A model generated the notes under the pieces. That model saw only the letters and a program-made list of their open reading frames with translations. It searched no databases and was not told the DNA's origin. A stretch of DNA of 64,000 bases from Hypomesus transpacificus. Taxonomy: Eukaryota; Chordata; Actinopteri; Osmeriformes; Osmeridae. Positions 50,501 through 64,000 of the stretch are shown piece after piece. Position 1 is the first letter of the stretch. The number at the start of each line of letters is the position of its first letter. The position numbers and the translations under genes were made by a program. The stretch lies in assembly GCF_021917145.1 (NCBI RefSeq), contig NC_061074.1, positions 4,934,581-4,998,580 of the forward strand, written 5' to 3'.

Positions 50501-52298
50501 CAGTCTGGAGACAGTGTTCCGCCTGGATGCCCTGCACAGACAAATGCGTCTGTTGGGAGACAACAATCCCGTCAGCAAGCTACAGGTCAAATTTGAGCCA
50601 GGTAATTATGAGCCATAATCCCACACCTGCTCAAATTGGCTTGATACACACACAGGTGTTCCATTCTAGTTTTTATTTCCCTCAAAATCTGATGTCTCCA
50701 TTGGTTCTCTTCATCTTCCCTCTCTATGTCCCTCGCAAGGTATTAATCCCAGCAGTCTGATGAACCTGTTCACCTATGAAAAAGGCTTTTGCTTTGTGTC
50801 CTACCTCTCTCAACTATGTGGGGATGTCAAACGTTTTGACAGTTTTTTGAGGGTGAGTTTATGATTGACACACATAATGTTTATTGATGCACACAAACAA
50901 AACACATTCCATTTTGGCATACACAGAACTCTGTTCTGCTATTGTTTTTCCCTCTCTCAGGCCTATATAGAAAAGTTTAAGTTCAGCAGTGTAGTTGCCC
51001 AGGACCTGCTAGATTTCTTCCTTGGCTTCTTCCCTGAGCTGAAGGAGAGCTGCGTAGCTCAGAGAGAGGGTGAGTGGAAACGCACTAGACGGTTAGGCCA
51101 TTTTAAACAAGAAGGGACCTGAACCACAAAGAACTTTGGTAACGTTCAGGGTTCCTTCATCATCTTATTTATTTATCCCTTTCTCTCTCTTTTGATCACC
51201 CTCTCTCTCACACTCGCGCTCACTCACACAGGTCTGGAGTTTGAGCGCTGGCTGAATGGATGTGGCCCTCCTCTCTGTGAACCAGACCTGTCAGCGGGCC
51301 TGGTTTTGACCAGCCCGGTCCAGAGCCTGTGTGATCTGTGGGCCACCGACACTCCCGACACTGAGGCCATAGCCACCTTTGACCTCTCCACCTGGAGCAC
51401 CTTCCAGATGGTTCTCTTCCTAGACCGACTGCTGGACCACTCGCCGATCTCCCATGGTACCTCACACTCTGACCACCTGCTCGTCCCCATCCAATAGAAG
51501 AAATCCACACATGTAATACAATTAATCATATGCCTATGTGTCCATAAATCATTATTTTTTTTTGATCTTGTTAACCTCAGAGATAATGGGTCATCTCTCA
51601 CGCTGCTACTCTGCACTGCTGGACGGCATGAATGCTGAGGTGAAGATCCGATGGCTACAGATTGTGGTACGGAACCTGTTCTACCCAGACCTTCCGCGAG
51701 TCCGCAGCTTCCTGCACAAACATGTGAGTGATCCTGATGACCAGAGCATACAGGTTAAAAGCTAAACGTAAGGTTCTTCAAAAGTCGTGACCCTAGAAAC
51801 TCGAGGAAGAAATTCCGCACTGTTTGGCTATAAGGTATTATGTCATCTAACACTTGCTGTTTCTTTGTAGTCTACCGGTAGCATGATCACAATTTTTTTT
51901 TTTTTACTAAATCAATGACACAACCGTAAGCATGGTTTAGAATTACAACAAGAAATGTTACTTACCCTTAAGGTTAAGACAATGTAGGTAAATCAATGAT
52001 TAAACCATTACAATAACGTCCTGATCTCCTTCAGACATCGCGGATGTACACAGTTCCCCTCTATGAAGACCTCTGCACGGGGGTAATGAAGTGCTTCGCC
52101 GTGGAGGTGTTTTACCAGACCCAGGCCCGCCTCCACCCCAACCTGAGACGGACCCTCCAGCAGATCCTGTTCCAGACCAGCGGCCTGACTGCAAGCCCCA
52201 CCCCGGCCCTGCTCCCCCTCACCCCCAATCCTAGCTCCACTGCAGAGCCCTCCACCACTGGAACAATTGCGCTACGGGATGTCAACGTCTCTGCCTGA
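47552..52298 (+). CDS. rnpepl1: M1-family aminopeptidase RNPEPL1 (aminopeptidase B-like 1)
   Basis: Complete, 692 aa. Exons: 47552-48016, 48558-48698, 49102-49253, 49363-49479, 50146-50381, 50488-50601, 50740-50852, 50961-51069, 51232-51456, 51581-51723, 52035-52298, all in phase. An M1 N-terminal beta domain is followed by the metallopeptidase core. The exopeptidase loop reads [10 protein letters not shown], where most M1 enzymes have GAMEN. The zinc site is HEIAH at residues 332-336 with the third ligand Glu at 355 (HExxH-18-E), and a conserved FTYEKG carries the transition-state Tyr. The C-terminus is an Armadillo-like helical region ending ALRDVNVSA, as in human RNPEPL1. The family removes N-terminal residues from peptides. 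The first Met of the recognisable protein is 47552; upstream in-frame sequence has no ATG. The closest relatives are RNPEP and LTA4H, but the VAMEN loop and the C-terminus point to RNPEPL1. Confidence 0.95.
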
Positions 52299-53990
52299 CA
52301 AGCTGATGCTTGTTCACTGTGAGAGAAGCTGGTAGGGAAAAAGGGAGCGCTTCCGAGACTCCGCTAACGGTGTCACAGCCAACAAACGTGTTATGCTCGA
52401 CAGGCGTGAATAGAATGTGACTATGTCATCAATGCAACTTGCTACATCATCGGCACAGCTGTGTAGCAGTCAGGAGGAGGAGAAAAAAACACTGTGCAAA
52501 CAACTTTTCCAACACAGTTTGGTGAAGAACTGGAAGAGACTTGAAACGACTGCGTTGACAGTCCTCAGCCGTGCTTTCAGAGAGTGAAGCAGCTTCACTC
52601 ACACAGATGCAAGTTGTTTGGAATATTTATATGACTTTAATTTCCATAAGTTAACTTTTTAGGCCTGTCTGTGAAAATTGGCATGTGTGTGCCAATGTGT
52701 GTGTGTCTGGATCTGTGTATGTGATGGAATTGGTGATGAGAGGGTAGAAATGATAGTTTCAATGGGATTAACCTCACTCAGAGCAAAGAGTGATTCATGA
52801 ATGGATGCATTCATTGAGCAAATCTGATAACAGGACAGAACCATCTGTTCTGAACACTAAATGCTTTCACTCTGCAATTAATTATATAAATTATTTCCCC
52901 TTTGCAATACTAAATGGTGACATTTATCCAGGAAGGAAGGTGGAAAGTCCCTTTCTTCATTCCTATGTCCTCTCACTCAGGAAGCACTTTGTTCGACAAG
53001 CCAGGGACCCCTTCTCACTGGGATCGGCAGAGTTTGCACTTTATTTCAAAATATGGGGCCTTTTTATCTGATTAGCAATGTCCCTGATCTGTATATGCTT
53101 TATATATGTTTAAAAGTGTCCATGGTATTACAAAACTGGCATAGGGTCAGAGCCACACAGCTTTAGGTCCAAGCCCTTTGTCTCACCATTTTAACAGTTT
53201 ACCCCAATAATGCTTTGATATGGGAAGGATTATGATGAGTTGAATTATGTTTGAATTACTTTGAGTCTTCCACATAATTATTCATAAATTGTGAAAGGGC
53301 TTTACCCTCAAGTGTGTGTGAAGGATACGTTTATGTTTTCATGATTATATTGTTTGAGGGGTGAATCAGGTGATGACAAAGCAGTTTTCAGCAATTCCTA
53401 GATGCCTTACTTTACTCAGAGGGGACATGCAGGTTTTCAACGTTTTGCAGGTAATTAACGCTTTCAGTGTGCTTTTGACAAGTTATTTTACGTTCAGAAC
53501 ATTAGCGTGTAGACAACGTGTGTTATGCCCACGAGAGGGCGTTCGCGGCTTGGCCATATCCCTGACTGATTCTGTGAAGGGAGAATCCAACGTCATGGGA
53601 AGTTTTTGTATAAGCCTACAGCTGCGAAACTGTCGTTGGTTGATCAAATAAGCCATCATATCTCCTATAGTAGAATTTCGAAAAAGTTGTAATGTATGGT
53701 CTACTTTCCTCTTAAATGTTAATTTCATTATTATGCCTCTAGAGGGAGTCCTTTGGAAACTCGATAGGAGGGGCTATTTTTGTAGGCTACACAACATTGG
53801 CGGACAGCTGTTACAACGAACAGGGGATAGCACTGTCCGTTAACACAGGAGCACAAACTGGGCCATTCTCCACAAAAAAGCGAAATTCCTTGTATATCGG
53901 ACAGACGATATAGGCCTACAAATGAAAAATGAAATAAATGTTTGGGCAATGGAATGTTAAGACCTCCATTTAATTGTTTTCATTAGAATA
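52299..53990. other. rnpepl1 3' UTR and rnpepl1-dvl3 intergenic DNA
   Basis: No coding exon is recognisable. The first canonical plus-strand AATAAA that I find after the rnpepl1 stop is at 53933-53938. That would give a 3' UTR of about 1.6 kb ending roughly 200 bases before the dvl3 start codon, although a non-canonical signal nearer the stop is possible. Confidence 0.5.
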
Positions 53991-54157
53991 TAACTGCGCT
54001 ACAGACCATCGTACGAGTCCACCTCAAGTGCTACAGACCAAGGATTTAACAACAGCCGGGGTCCAGGCGAGAGGAGACAGCGTGAACCAGCCCCAGGGAG
54101 GCAGACAGAGTACCCAGGGCTGGATGTGCTCGGCCTTACCCTCCCCAGCGGCCCGCC

Positions 54158-57100
54158 ATGGGGGAGACCAAAATTATTTATCACCTCGACGACCAGGAAA
54201 CTCCTTACCTGGTCAAGTTGCCCATCGCTGCTGACAGGGTTACTCTTGCGGACTTCAAACATGTCCTCAATAAGCCAAACTATAAATTTTTCTTCAAATC
54301 TATGGACGATGATTTCGGGTAAGATCATAGGCATATAATATAAGCACAGCCTTCTTTTTAAGGTAGATATGTTTGTGTTTTGTATTAAATATAGGCTATT
54401 ATGTATCCTTAACTCTACTTCACTTGGTATCCTGTGCTACATGAAAGGAAATCAACGTGGGGGTTGTCTGTTTGCCAGGCATAGTCCTTATAAATATGAC
54501 GGCGTTACTTAGAAAGCATTTATTACATTTTCAGTGAAGAAATATGTTATAGATTGTTGAAATTACAGCGTCCATTTTGGAGATGGTATATTAAGTGGCT
54601 ATTGGAAGCACTGATGGGAGGGGTAGTTTCAAGTCTGATTTCATTATGCAGAGATCCAGACTGTCATAATATGATGCAGGTCATTCAAAATGTCTTGAAT
54701 CCGTCCTGAACAACAGAAAAAAACATTTAATCTTCGGTTGAGAATACGGAAAGTGAAATTTTGTTGACACTTCTCACGGTAGCATAACTACACGACAAGC
54801 TAAAAAAAAATCAGTTTCCTTATTGTTTCACAAACCAAGCTGTGCAACTTTTAACTAATTCCTTAATTGAAGCAACTTGACTTAACTTGCATTTGGCTTT
54901 TTGAGAGCCTACCATGCTTTCACGTAGGCTATTATACTTCTATTATCTTTCCAAGTGCCTGTGCATCAGTTGCAAAAGTTGGGCATGTAGGCTATACATT
55001 TCTAAACTATGTAATTTAATGTAAGTTACATTGTCACGTCTCTGCGATTGCCTGCTGTCTCAGTCCCATTGCAGCCCTTCGTTCGCCTTGAACACGACTC
55101 AGAATACAACTGACATCAGCAGTGTCTTTCTCCAGTGCATCGTGTATCACTACAACAACCTATTTTGTTGTATTTATATACCGTATAACCTACATTCTCC
55201 CTATAATAATTACATAATAACTATAATAATTCTCACTACAATAACTAGCCTAATTTGGGTAGGCCTACAGCTGTAATGTCTGTCTTGGCTTTCCCTTAAA
55301 GATTAGCATCGGATATTTCGTGACATGAGGGCATCTTTCCTTCCAAGAGCTCAATGGATGCTGTCGTTGAGCGGCTGGGGTAGTAATGGCAACCTCCAAA
55401 TAAAGAAATGCTAGCTAACCTCAGTAGCCTATGCCGATGTGAATATTCACAGCCTGTTGTCAAAGAGGAAATCATTTTTCGACAATATTCTCAGTCTAAA
55501 GACAATAAAGCAAAACGTCTCCTTTAGGTCAGGATAAGAGCTCACCCTTATCTTCTTTGTCAGGAGAACAGGTGCGCACGTGATAGCACATGGCTTAGAA
55601 ATAGACACGGGCTGTTTTGAAAGAAAGAAAATTTCTTTCTCGACTTTTTCAAATAATGTATTTTGTCGTATTGATGCTGATGTTTCTCCACCAACCTCTG
55701 TTATCTCTGTGCAAACGTCTCAAACTCGATAAGGTGAGCGAAATGATTTACGATCACATTACAGCGGCTCTAAACCTTTACCCTTTAACGCCACCTATGA
55801 CCCAACCCCTTCCTCATTCAATCATGATTATATCTGTCTCACAAACATGAATACATATGAACAACTCATGCATTTTATCACACAAGACAATGGAGAGAAT
55901 GTGCATACACATGGCAAACATGATTTATTATTAACACTATAAGATCTGTCTTGTTGCTGAGCCCATGGTGATTGTCAAAACACTTATTGCAGAGCTCAAC
56001 CGAGCTGGAGGACAGGGACTCTCAAATGCTGGACCAGAAAGAGTTAGGAGTCAGCCAGACCGACAGACTGGGCCAGGGAGGGGATGAGGGAAGTGTTGGA
56101 CAGGGGCTACTGGTCTAGTCTGCTGACTCATCTGTGCAGCCACAGGCCTGAGGAGGGGAATGTGGGACCCGCTGTGGAAGGATGTGGAGGGGAACCTTGG
56201 AAGGATGCTATTTGTCTTGGGAACCCATTAGTATCTGGTGTTTCAATCACACTTATTGTGTGGTAGAGTAGGAACATTTTTGTCAGTTCTTAAAATATAA
56301 TCTATTCTACAACTTATTAGAAATAGTTGAAACATGTTCGGCAATACCGGAACATCAGATTTTTTAAATGCCTTATGAAGTCCATATCCTATCAGTCATT
56401 TTGGTAGTACATATGCTTGAAAGCATATGTGTTTTATTCCATTACTCTCCCACTGAACATCAGCAGGGACTGCACTTCCAACATTTAGTTCTTGTTTTTT
56501 AGAGCATTCATGGAGCCCAAAGGACCATGACTGTTTCAACGATCACTCACACCATGTTGGCTGGAAAAAAATCTGGATTTTTTACATCCTTTCCAGCGCT
56601 CCCTCTCTCTGTCTCTCTTTCTCTCTTCCTGCCTCTCTGTTTGCTTCTCCCCGCTTCTCTCTGTCTCAACCTGCTTCTCTCTCTCTCTTTCTCCCTCTCT
56701 CAGTGCTTCTTTCTTTCTGTCTCTCTTTCTCTCTCTCCATCACTTTCTTGCTTGCCATTTCTCCAAAGCAAATTACACATTAGTAAAGGAGTTCATGCCC
56801 TTATAGGAGATGTCATGCATACCAGTTGGTCATGCACATGTATCAGAATATGGCTGTCCCTCTGGCCGTCCAGTCATTTTTGACTGGTTAGAAGAGGTCT
56901 TTGATATGCATGTCTGGCCCAGCCTGCTTAACAATGCACAGTTTGGACAGCACAACCCGCACCCACCTCTCTCTCTCACACATATTCATGCACACACTCA
57001 CACTCAGACAACATGTCATGCCCACCCCCCAAGACTCCCTGCAAAGCACATCTGTTTATTTTAGCACTGAGAGTAATTGGTCCAGAACTGGACAGAAATA

Positions 57101-60100
57101 GTGTGGGACTGCGGGAAACTCTGCAGTGTAGATGTTTGGGCTTAGTGATTATGTGCCCGTTTTCTGTGTGTGTGTTTGGGTGTGTTGACTCAATACTGTA
57201 GAGTGGTCAGTCTGGCACTAGCTGAAGAGGTGGCAGAACGCTCTTTTTGCTCCCCCTCTTTTAAGCTGACCTACTTTCCCTCTTCCTGTTTTATTTTCTT
57301 GTCTTGTCTTTTGTGTCTGTACTTGAGGCAATTTGCATATTAGATGCATGAGAAGTTACTCTGGAGAATGTTAGCTGTGCGTGTGTGTTTGTGCACATTT
57401 GGTCTGTTTTGATATTTAATCTGTCTCTGACGCTCAGGGATTGTACTGTTTGTGTCTCTTATGCCTGCGAAGAATAAAGGACGCTGCCTCTGAACATCCG
57501 AGATTAGACTTCCCTCCCTTTTCCTGGTGTCCTCACCTCTTTCCCTCATGCACTTACTCTCCATCTCTCCCATTCTTCTCTCTTCCATTTCTCTACCATT
57601 CACTCCCCCCCCCTCCTCCAGACACACACACAAATATGCACACAGTAACCAGTCCAGAGCTACATTCATCTTATTTCTCAGAGGTAAATCTAATCAGTGG
57701 AAGCTACATAGATGCAGGCTCTCTTTATTAGTGGTCTGCTCAGCTTTCAGATCAATGGGACTGTCTGCACCTGCTGGGGCTGCAAACCCAGCTCCCCAAA
57801 GGCCCTGTCAGCAGGGCCACATGGCTGTGCCCCCCCCAGTCCCACCCCCATCTGGGGCACAGAGGCTGGGAATCGAAAGGATGGAGGAAACAGAGAGAGG
57901 GGAAGAATAAGGACAACAAGTTACAAGGAACTATTGGTTTGAGTAACAAGGGCTGAGCGGTGGGATTAAATACATTTGAGTTTGAGTGACATGTTGTGAT
58001 TGGTGGGTTGTCATTTGCGAGTGTGCAATGTGGAAGTGAAATTGAAAGGTCCTTGCATGCCATATAGATTATGTAATGCAATCTGTTGTTATTGCCTGGG
58101 CTGAGGCTGGATTAGTGCTCTGCAGTGAAACTATGAGAAATTTACTGTCCTGACCTCTTTAAAGCCCCTTAAACCTCCCAATTGGATCCAAGTTCAAAGG
58201 TCACATCAGTTGGTAGGCATTAAAGCTGTTACTTGTTGCTTTCATTAGCATACTGTCACTTTTAACTTTTAATTACACTGATTGACACACAGATACACAT
58301 CCGCTCTCCCCCTCTCTCCTCTCTTTCTATCCTCTCTCTCTCTCCCCTCTCTCTCTCCTCTCTTTCTCCTTCACCATCTTCATCTCAATGTATTTTTAAA
58401 TAAATTCAGGAACATGTACACAGCTCTTGTCCTGGAATTAGAAGGGAGGGAAAGAGAGAAATAACAAGACTGAGCGGATCATTGCCACAGTGCAGGGGTG
58501 CTGTGTTACCGACCAGGCAGAGGTGAACGGGGAATGATGCAGACATAATCAGTTGTTAAGCATTTCATCTAGTCGGGGGTCACATGACTTGAACAAAGCA
58601 TGTGTTCAGCCATGTGCATATTGAAGCCCCACTGAGGCCCTTTTCAGTTGGTTACAACTCTGTGTAATGGTTTGTAACTCCACAAAACTGCAGAGGTGAT
58701 ATTGCATATTCTTATTTTAGAGGACCTATGGCTGTGATGGGTTAGATTACAGAAACAAAGAGGAAGAGAGAGAAACAGAGAGAGAGAGACTTTGAGCTGT
58801 CGATTGTTATTATTATTCCAACCCAGTGTTCAATAAATTCAACTGTATTCCTCAAGCACCATAGCCAGGAATGGCTTAAGAGTTTCCACTCTTTGGCATT
58901 ACATACACTGGCAGACATTTACCTGCGTATAGAGTGGTGATATTGAGAAGAGGCTGCTCACCCCTTCAGTGTTCTTCCTATCTTCTCTGACTAGACTGTC
59001 AGAGAAAATAAGAGAGATATCGCTTGAATATTTTATCTTCCACTGTGTTAACCTGAGTGTGTGTTTATGTGTGGTATATTGTGTGGTTGTTTGTAGCGAA
59101 ATCATTCAGATAATTTATGGATCCCCGTCTTATTTTCTCTGGCTTTTAATTGAACATTGCTGAGTCTCCCTCACCTCTCACAATGCATGGCCTCTCACAA
59201 GTCTCCCTGCCGTATGGCTTCTATGGTAACTAGGGTCATTTAGGGTCGGCACTTTTTTTAGAGAGCAGCTGGGTAGTGAGAAAAGACATTGGTTCTGAAT
59301 CCTGATGTTGATAATGGCTGTATTTGTGTGAAACAGAGCGAAGGTTGTGTCTTTTTTCCCTTAAATGTTTAAACATCGTAAGTCAGATGTTTAGTGTCAT
59401 TTTATCCCTTTGACATTACACCTCAATTGGATTTTATGGGTGAGGCGTATTCTAACACAATTATAATTTGAACTACGTTTCAAGAAACAAAACATCGCTT
59501 TTTCCCTAATGAGCAGGATGGGTGTTACTTAAAGATGGGTGGATGTAGTTCAGTGGATATTTGCTTAAAATATTTTTTTCCTTACAGGGTTGTGAAAGAG
59601 GAGATCTCTGATGACAACGCCAAACTCCCCTGTTTCAATGGCAGAGTGGTATCTTGGGTGAGCAAGTTTCCCATCTTGTCTTTAGTCTGACCATATACAT
59701 ATGTATGTTTATTTTCTACCATGTCTCTCTCTGTCTCTCTCCTTCTGCCCCTCTTTCTTTTGTCTCTCTTTGTCTCTCTTTTTCTCTCTCTCTCTGCCTC
59801 TCCCTCTTTCTTATTGCCCCCATGTGGGTTCAGCGGTGATAACAGTGAGTGCAGAATCCTGCAAGCATTCTTTTTGCAAGAGTGTCAAAGAGCTTATTAC
59901 CAGACTGATAAATATTGCATGTATTCGCTCTGAAGACTATTGACTAGAAGACTATTGAGTATTAGTACCTTAGACTAACTAACTACATAGTGACCTGGAA
60001 TGTGTGTGTGTGTATCACGTGTGGGGCTGCGATCACAGCTAACTGTCTTATATAACCTGACCTCATTTGTTTGTGTTTTACCTTCACCTCTGCCACAGCA

Positions 60101-62376
60101 CATGTCCACGCCACAGACAACTCTGCCTCTATTCAGTGTAGTCTCTCTCCACCATTCCCATCTCTCTTTTCCTCTATTGGAATCCCTCCATTTCTCCCCT
60201 CTCTGTCTCACGTCCATCTAATCATCTCGCCAACTAACACTAACTAACACACACTCTTATGCATGCAAATCCCATTCTCAAACAGGCACAGCAGGCACTC
60301 TTGTGGAAACACCCTCCTAATCCCCTTTTTTCAGAGCACAGTTCTTTCCTTCTCTCTTCTGTTTCTCATGCTAGTCTAGACTCTAGACCATCATTTTCCA
60401 ACCTGTCCAGTGGGTGAAAAAGCCTTGGTTAGGTGGAAATCTGCCTGGTTACAGAACGTTTCCCTCCATTTTGCTCTCTGGCCTCTCCAGTAATGCTGGA
60501 CTCAGGGTTGGGGTAACTGCAGCTCTCTCAGCTGCGGTCTGGAGAGCTCTGCCTGTGATGGAACACTGTGTAGAGGGGCAGCGTGTGGCAGGACCCTCCA
60601 GCGCTTCCTCTGCTGGTCATAGAGGAGAAGGGCAGGCACGCAGGGTCCCTGCCGATCCTTTGTGGGCCGGAGAAGAAGAGGCAGAACAGTGGTCCTCACT
60701 TAGCCTTTGATTAGATCAGCTAACTGGAATCACAGGATGCTCAGCAATACTCCTGAAATATCCTGGTTCTAACGAGAAGATTGAATCAGAGGGCAGGAGT
60801 GGTGGACATTCCAGAGGAACAACAGGGATGCGGGGAGGAAGTGTATCACTACAAGGGTGGAAGTGAATGAAGGATTGTCTGTGGATCTGTCCACTGTATC
60901 AATGAGCGCATTGATAGTCAGATCTTTTGACCATCATTATTAACTTTCAAACTTTTACATCTTAGTCTCCCCCCCCCCCCGCCCTTCTCTTTCTCCCTCC
61001 AGCTGGTGTCTGCAGACGGCTGTCACTCAGATGGGGGTTCCGTGTGTGCAGACAGCCAGACAGACCTACCGCCCCCCCTGGAGAGGACCGGCGGTATCGG
61101 GGACTCAAGACCCCCCTCTTTCCAGTTAGTACACTCAAGACATTGTATGTGTGTGTGCATGCATCTGTGCTTGTATGTTTCAGGAGCACCACATATAACC
61201 ACATTTATCAATTAACGGTATCTAAGCTCACCTACATTATGTAAACCATGCGTATCTAACACTTTAGCATCTAGTGTCTGTGCACCCACCCATAGTAGTT
61301 GGAGTCTGATTGTTGCACCTGAAGGAATAGTCCAGACATATTAACCCGATGAGCAACATAGAGCTCGCACATCGTCCTGTGCAGTAAACAAATACCTGTC
61401 TTGAGCCTCACCAGAGCAAGGGCTTGAAGTCAATACTGGTGTGAGATGAAAGGCTCTGCTTCCCTCTTGGCTCTCCCCTCACTCGCTCTGTCTTTCTTCT
61501 TGCTCTCTCTCTCTCTTACTTGCTTCCCATCTCCCTCTCTCCCCAGATCTCCCTCTCTCCCCAGATCTCTCTCTCTCTCCAGATCTTTGTGTATCTTTCC
61601 TCCTCTTTCTCTCTCTGTCTCACACATTCCCCCTTCTCTCCTTTGCTTCTTTACCTTAACATTTTACTACAGCTAGTCGCCAATCCCTGCTGCCTGTAAA
61701 CGGTAAATCAAATCAGCTTACTGAAATAATCGATTGAGACCCACTGATGATCAATATGGGTCAATGTTTCTTAATGCTAATATTGATTGTCTTAAGTGCC
61801 AGGCCTACTGTATGGAAGGAAGTGGCCTTGCCTTTGCTCAGACAAGGGTATTGGGTGTAATCAGGGGATGGAGAGTCTGTCATAGACTGAGTGTGTGTCT
61901 GTGTGTGTGTGTGTGTCTGTGTGTGCGTGTCTGTAAATGTGTGAGATCAATTATTTATGTCTCTTTAAAACTATGTTTCAAACCAGAAGGCTATTGCTGA
62001 CTGCAGTAGTAAATAACATGTTTCTCTATGAATTTGAATGGTTGAGTTTGGTCAAAAAATAGAGACTGACGTCTCTTATCTCTCAGCACACGGCTGAGGG
62101 GTTGTTTGTGCCCATGGCCTTTCCTGCGTGTGAGAGGATGTTTCCTGCTTTCTGTCTCTCTGTCGGCCCCCCAGTGAACTCAGGTTAATTATCAAACCAA
62201 TGGAAACTTCTGGTATCCGCAAGCCGTTACAGCAGACCATTATGTCATTAGGGGCAGTCTTACACCCCCCCCTGCTGTTCGACTGGAGATCACAGTTTGG
62301 CCCACTGCAGAGCTCACATGCACACCAACAAGCACGAGGGATGGCTTATCCGCATACATACTCACACATGCATGCA

Positions 62377-62411
<35 letters not shown>

Positions 62412-63684
62412 AGCAATGATCTCTCTGTACCTAGCTCCCAGCACAGTCAGTTTTGGCTGACATTAAAACCCACTGACATTCAGATAACATCACGTGACAC
62501 TTAAATAGCAGGGGGCTCCAAAAAGCCTATATGGCTGTAGCTGCTGTGTCTGTGTAGAGCGGGAATACAGTAGTGATAGTGATATTTCAAAACATCTCTC
62601 CCTTTCATGTTGCTCTTCTTTATCCCCCCTCTCTTTCAACATCAGTGCAAATGCTGCTGGCAGTCAGGATAACTTGGACAACGAGACTGAGACGGAGTCT
62701 GTTGTCTCTAAGCAACGAGAGCGAGAGAAGGAGCGGGAGAGAGAGAGGGAAAGACCTCGAAGGAAAGACACTCTCGACCATGGTAACTCCTTCTGCCCAT
62801 TTGCATGTCATGTGCTTGAATCCCGCATTCTTCATAAATAAGATACATCATAGACACTCTTTTAATGGATCTAAATTGTTGGTACTGTGTGTTGACTGTA
62901 CGGGTCTTCTGTCATGATTTTCTCTGGTGGCCCCTACAGGTGGGAGGTTGAATGGTCACTCCCGGCCCGAGCGAAGGCCAGAGTTAGCAGGGTATGACAG
63001 CTCGTCCACCCTCATGAGCAGCGAGCTGGATACCACCAGTTTCTTTGACTCTGAGGACGATGACTCGGCAAGCCGGTGAGCCAATTGGATTCTGTCTATT
63101 AGCCCAGATTTTTCATCTGGGAGACAAATGCGTACACAAGCACACACTCACACAGTAATACACACACACACAATTTATTCTTGTCCTAATGAACAAAAAG
63201 GTGTCCATTTACACCAAAACATGTCTTAAAGGCACTTAATGTACAAAAACGATATGGTCAGGATATCTAAAGCTTCCTCCAATCACATGCTCTAGAAACT
63301 CTGGATAAAGGACAGCCTATTTTCTTTCTGAGCTCAATGCCCTTTCTTACTATTGGCTTGAGCGGATCGTCACATGTGAAGATTGAACCAATGGTGGATG
63401 AGTGTACATTGTATGCCATCAAAGGCTTCACACCATCATACCTTAAATGACACAATATGAGTTGTGTCATAGCTGTGATGTCATCCCCCTCTCAGGTTCA
63501 GCGGTTCCACAGAGCAGAGCTCATCCTCCAGACTCATGAGACGGCATCGCCGTCGCCGACGGAAACCCAAAGCACCGCGGATGGAGAGGGTAAATGAGAC
63601 AGACACACGTGTGCCCCGATTCCAGATCTGCTTCCTGTGTTTTGTGGCCTATATCTGTACCTTTATCATCTTCAAGTTCTCTCG

Positions 63685-63752
<68 letters not shown>

Positions 63753-63875
63753 CTTCATTCCCCTCCTGCCTTCCTCTCTTTCTCTGTCCCTCTTGCTGTC
63801 TCCAGTCGTCCTCGTTCAGCAGCATCACAGACTCCACCATGTCTTTGAACATCATCACTGTCACTTTAAACATGG
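54158..63875 (+). CDS. dvl3: Dishevelled 3, N-terminal part (runs off window)
   Basis: Seven coding exons: 54158-54318, 59588-59657, 61003-61124, 62646-62782, 62940-63075, 63496-63589, 63806-63875; phase stays consistent. The protein starts [20 protein letters not shown], the DIX domain (about residues 1-83), which polymerises to build Wnt signalosomes and bind Axin. Then come a Ser/acidic linker ([11 protein letters not shown]), a highly charged Arg/Glu stretch, the conserved [21 protein letters not shown] and [18 protein letters not shown] regions, and [23 protein letters not shown], the first strand of the PDZ domain. The rest of PDZ and the DEP domain lie beyond the right edge. The linker matches DVL3 better than DVL1 or DVL2 as I remember them. 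Intron 1 is 5.3 kb. Confidence 0.95.
54319..59587. other. dvl3 intron 1
   Basis: This 5.3 kb intron shows no recognisable exon or RNA gene. It contains pyrimidine-rich low-complexity stretches (56590-56740, 58305-58375) that yield spurious Ser/Leu-rich ORFs. Confidence 0.6.
62368..62406. repeat. (CA)n microsatellite
   Basis: CATGCATGCATGCA runs into about 14 CA units in a dvl3 intron. Confidence 0.9.
63685..63746. repeat. (CT)n microsatellite
   Basis: About 30 CT units in the short dvl3 intron before exon 63806-63875. It accounts for overlapping Ser/Leu-repeat ORFs there. Confidence 0.95.
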
Positions 63876-64000
63876 GTGAGTACGTCTCTGTCTGTGTGGG
63901 AGCATGGGGGGTGGTCCTGCAGTCTGTTTTTGGTTTTATCGCAGATGCCAAAACTCAAATCACACATTGAGGTGGATTGTGCAAAAGGACTGTTGAATCT

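Overview
This window is vertebrate nuclear DNA, most likely from a ray-finned (teleost) fish. Genes are split into many short GT-AG exons, introns are rich in CT and CA microsatellites, and there is a degenerate LINE 3' end plus short repeats of a kind common in teleosts. The encoded proteins are full-length vertebrate orthologues. I cannot name the species. I found no operon, phage, CRISPR array or bacterial-type system.

Layout, left to right: abcf3 (minus, 858-6907, complete, 21 coding exons); about 2 kb of head-to-head intergenic DNA with a tandem repeat; lrch3 (plus, 8875-21472, complete, with two alternative last exons); iqcg/drc9 (minus, 23894-26053, complete, tail-to-tail with lrch3); rpl35a (plus, 27110-28616, complete, head-to-head with iqcg across about 370 bp); abcc5/MRP5 (plus, 30359-45231, complete, 28 coding exons); rnpepl1 (plus, 47552-52298, complete, 11 exons); and the first seven coding exons of dvl3 (plus, from 54158, running off the right edge at the start of its PDZ domain). 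I set exon boundaries by hand from splice sites, reading-frame phase and similarity to the known families. In every gene the phases close and the protein length is close to that of the human orthologue as I remember it.

The genes do not form one pathway. They cover translation (abcf3, rpl35a), cytoskeleton/adhesion (lrch3), ciliary motility (iqcg), efflux transport (abcc5), peptide trimming (rnpepl1) and Wnt signalling (dvl3). The neighbourhood mixes genes that, from memory, lie on human 3q27 (ABCF3, ABCC5, DVL3), 3q29 (LRCH3, IQCG, RPL35A) and 2q37 (RNPEPL1).

The most notable signals are regulatory: a near-consensus RFX X-box in front of the ciliary gene iqcg inside a promoter shared with a 5'TOP ribosomal-protein gene; an lrch3 terminal-exon switch between a complete CH domain and a transmembrane tail, each with its own poly(A) signal; a probable poison exon in abcc5 intron 5; ZNF143-like motifs at the abcf3 and abcc5 promoters; and an 18-copy, 16-bp minisatellite that creates three overlapping spurious ORFs. 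I see no wholly new gene system.
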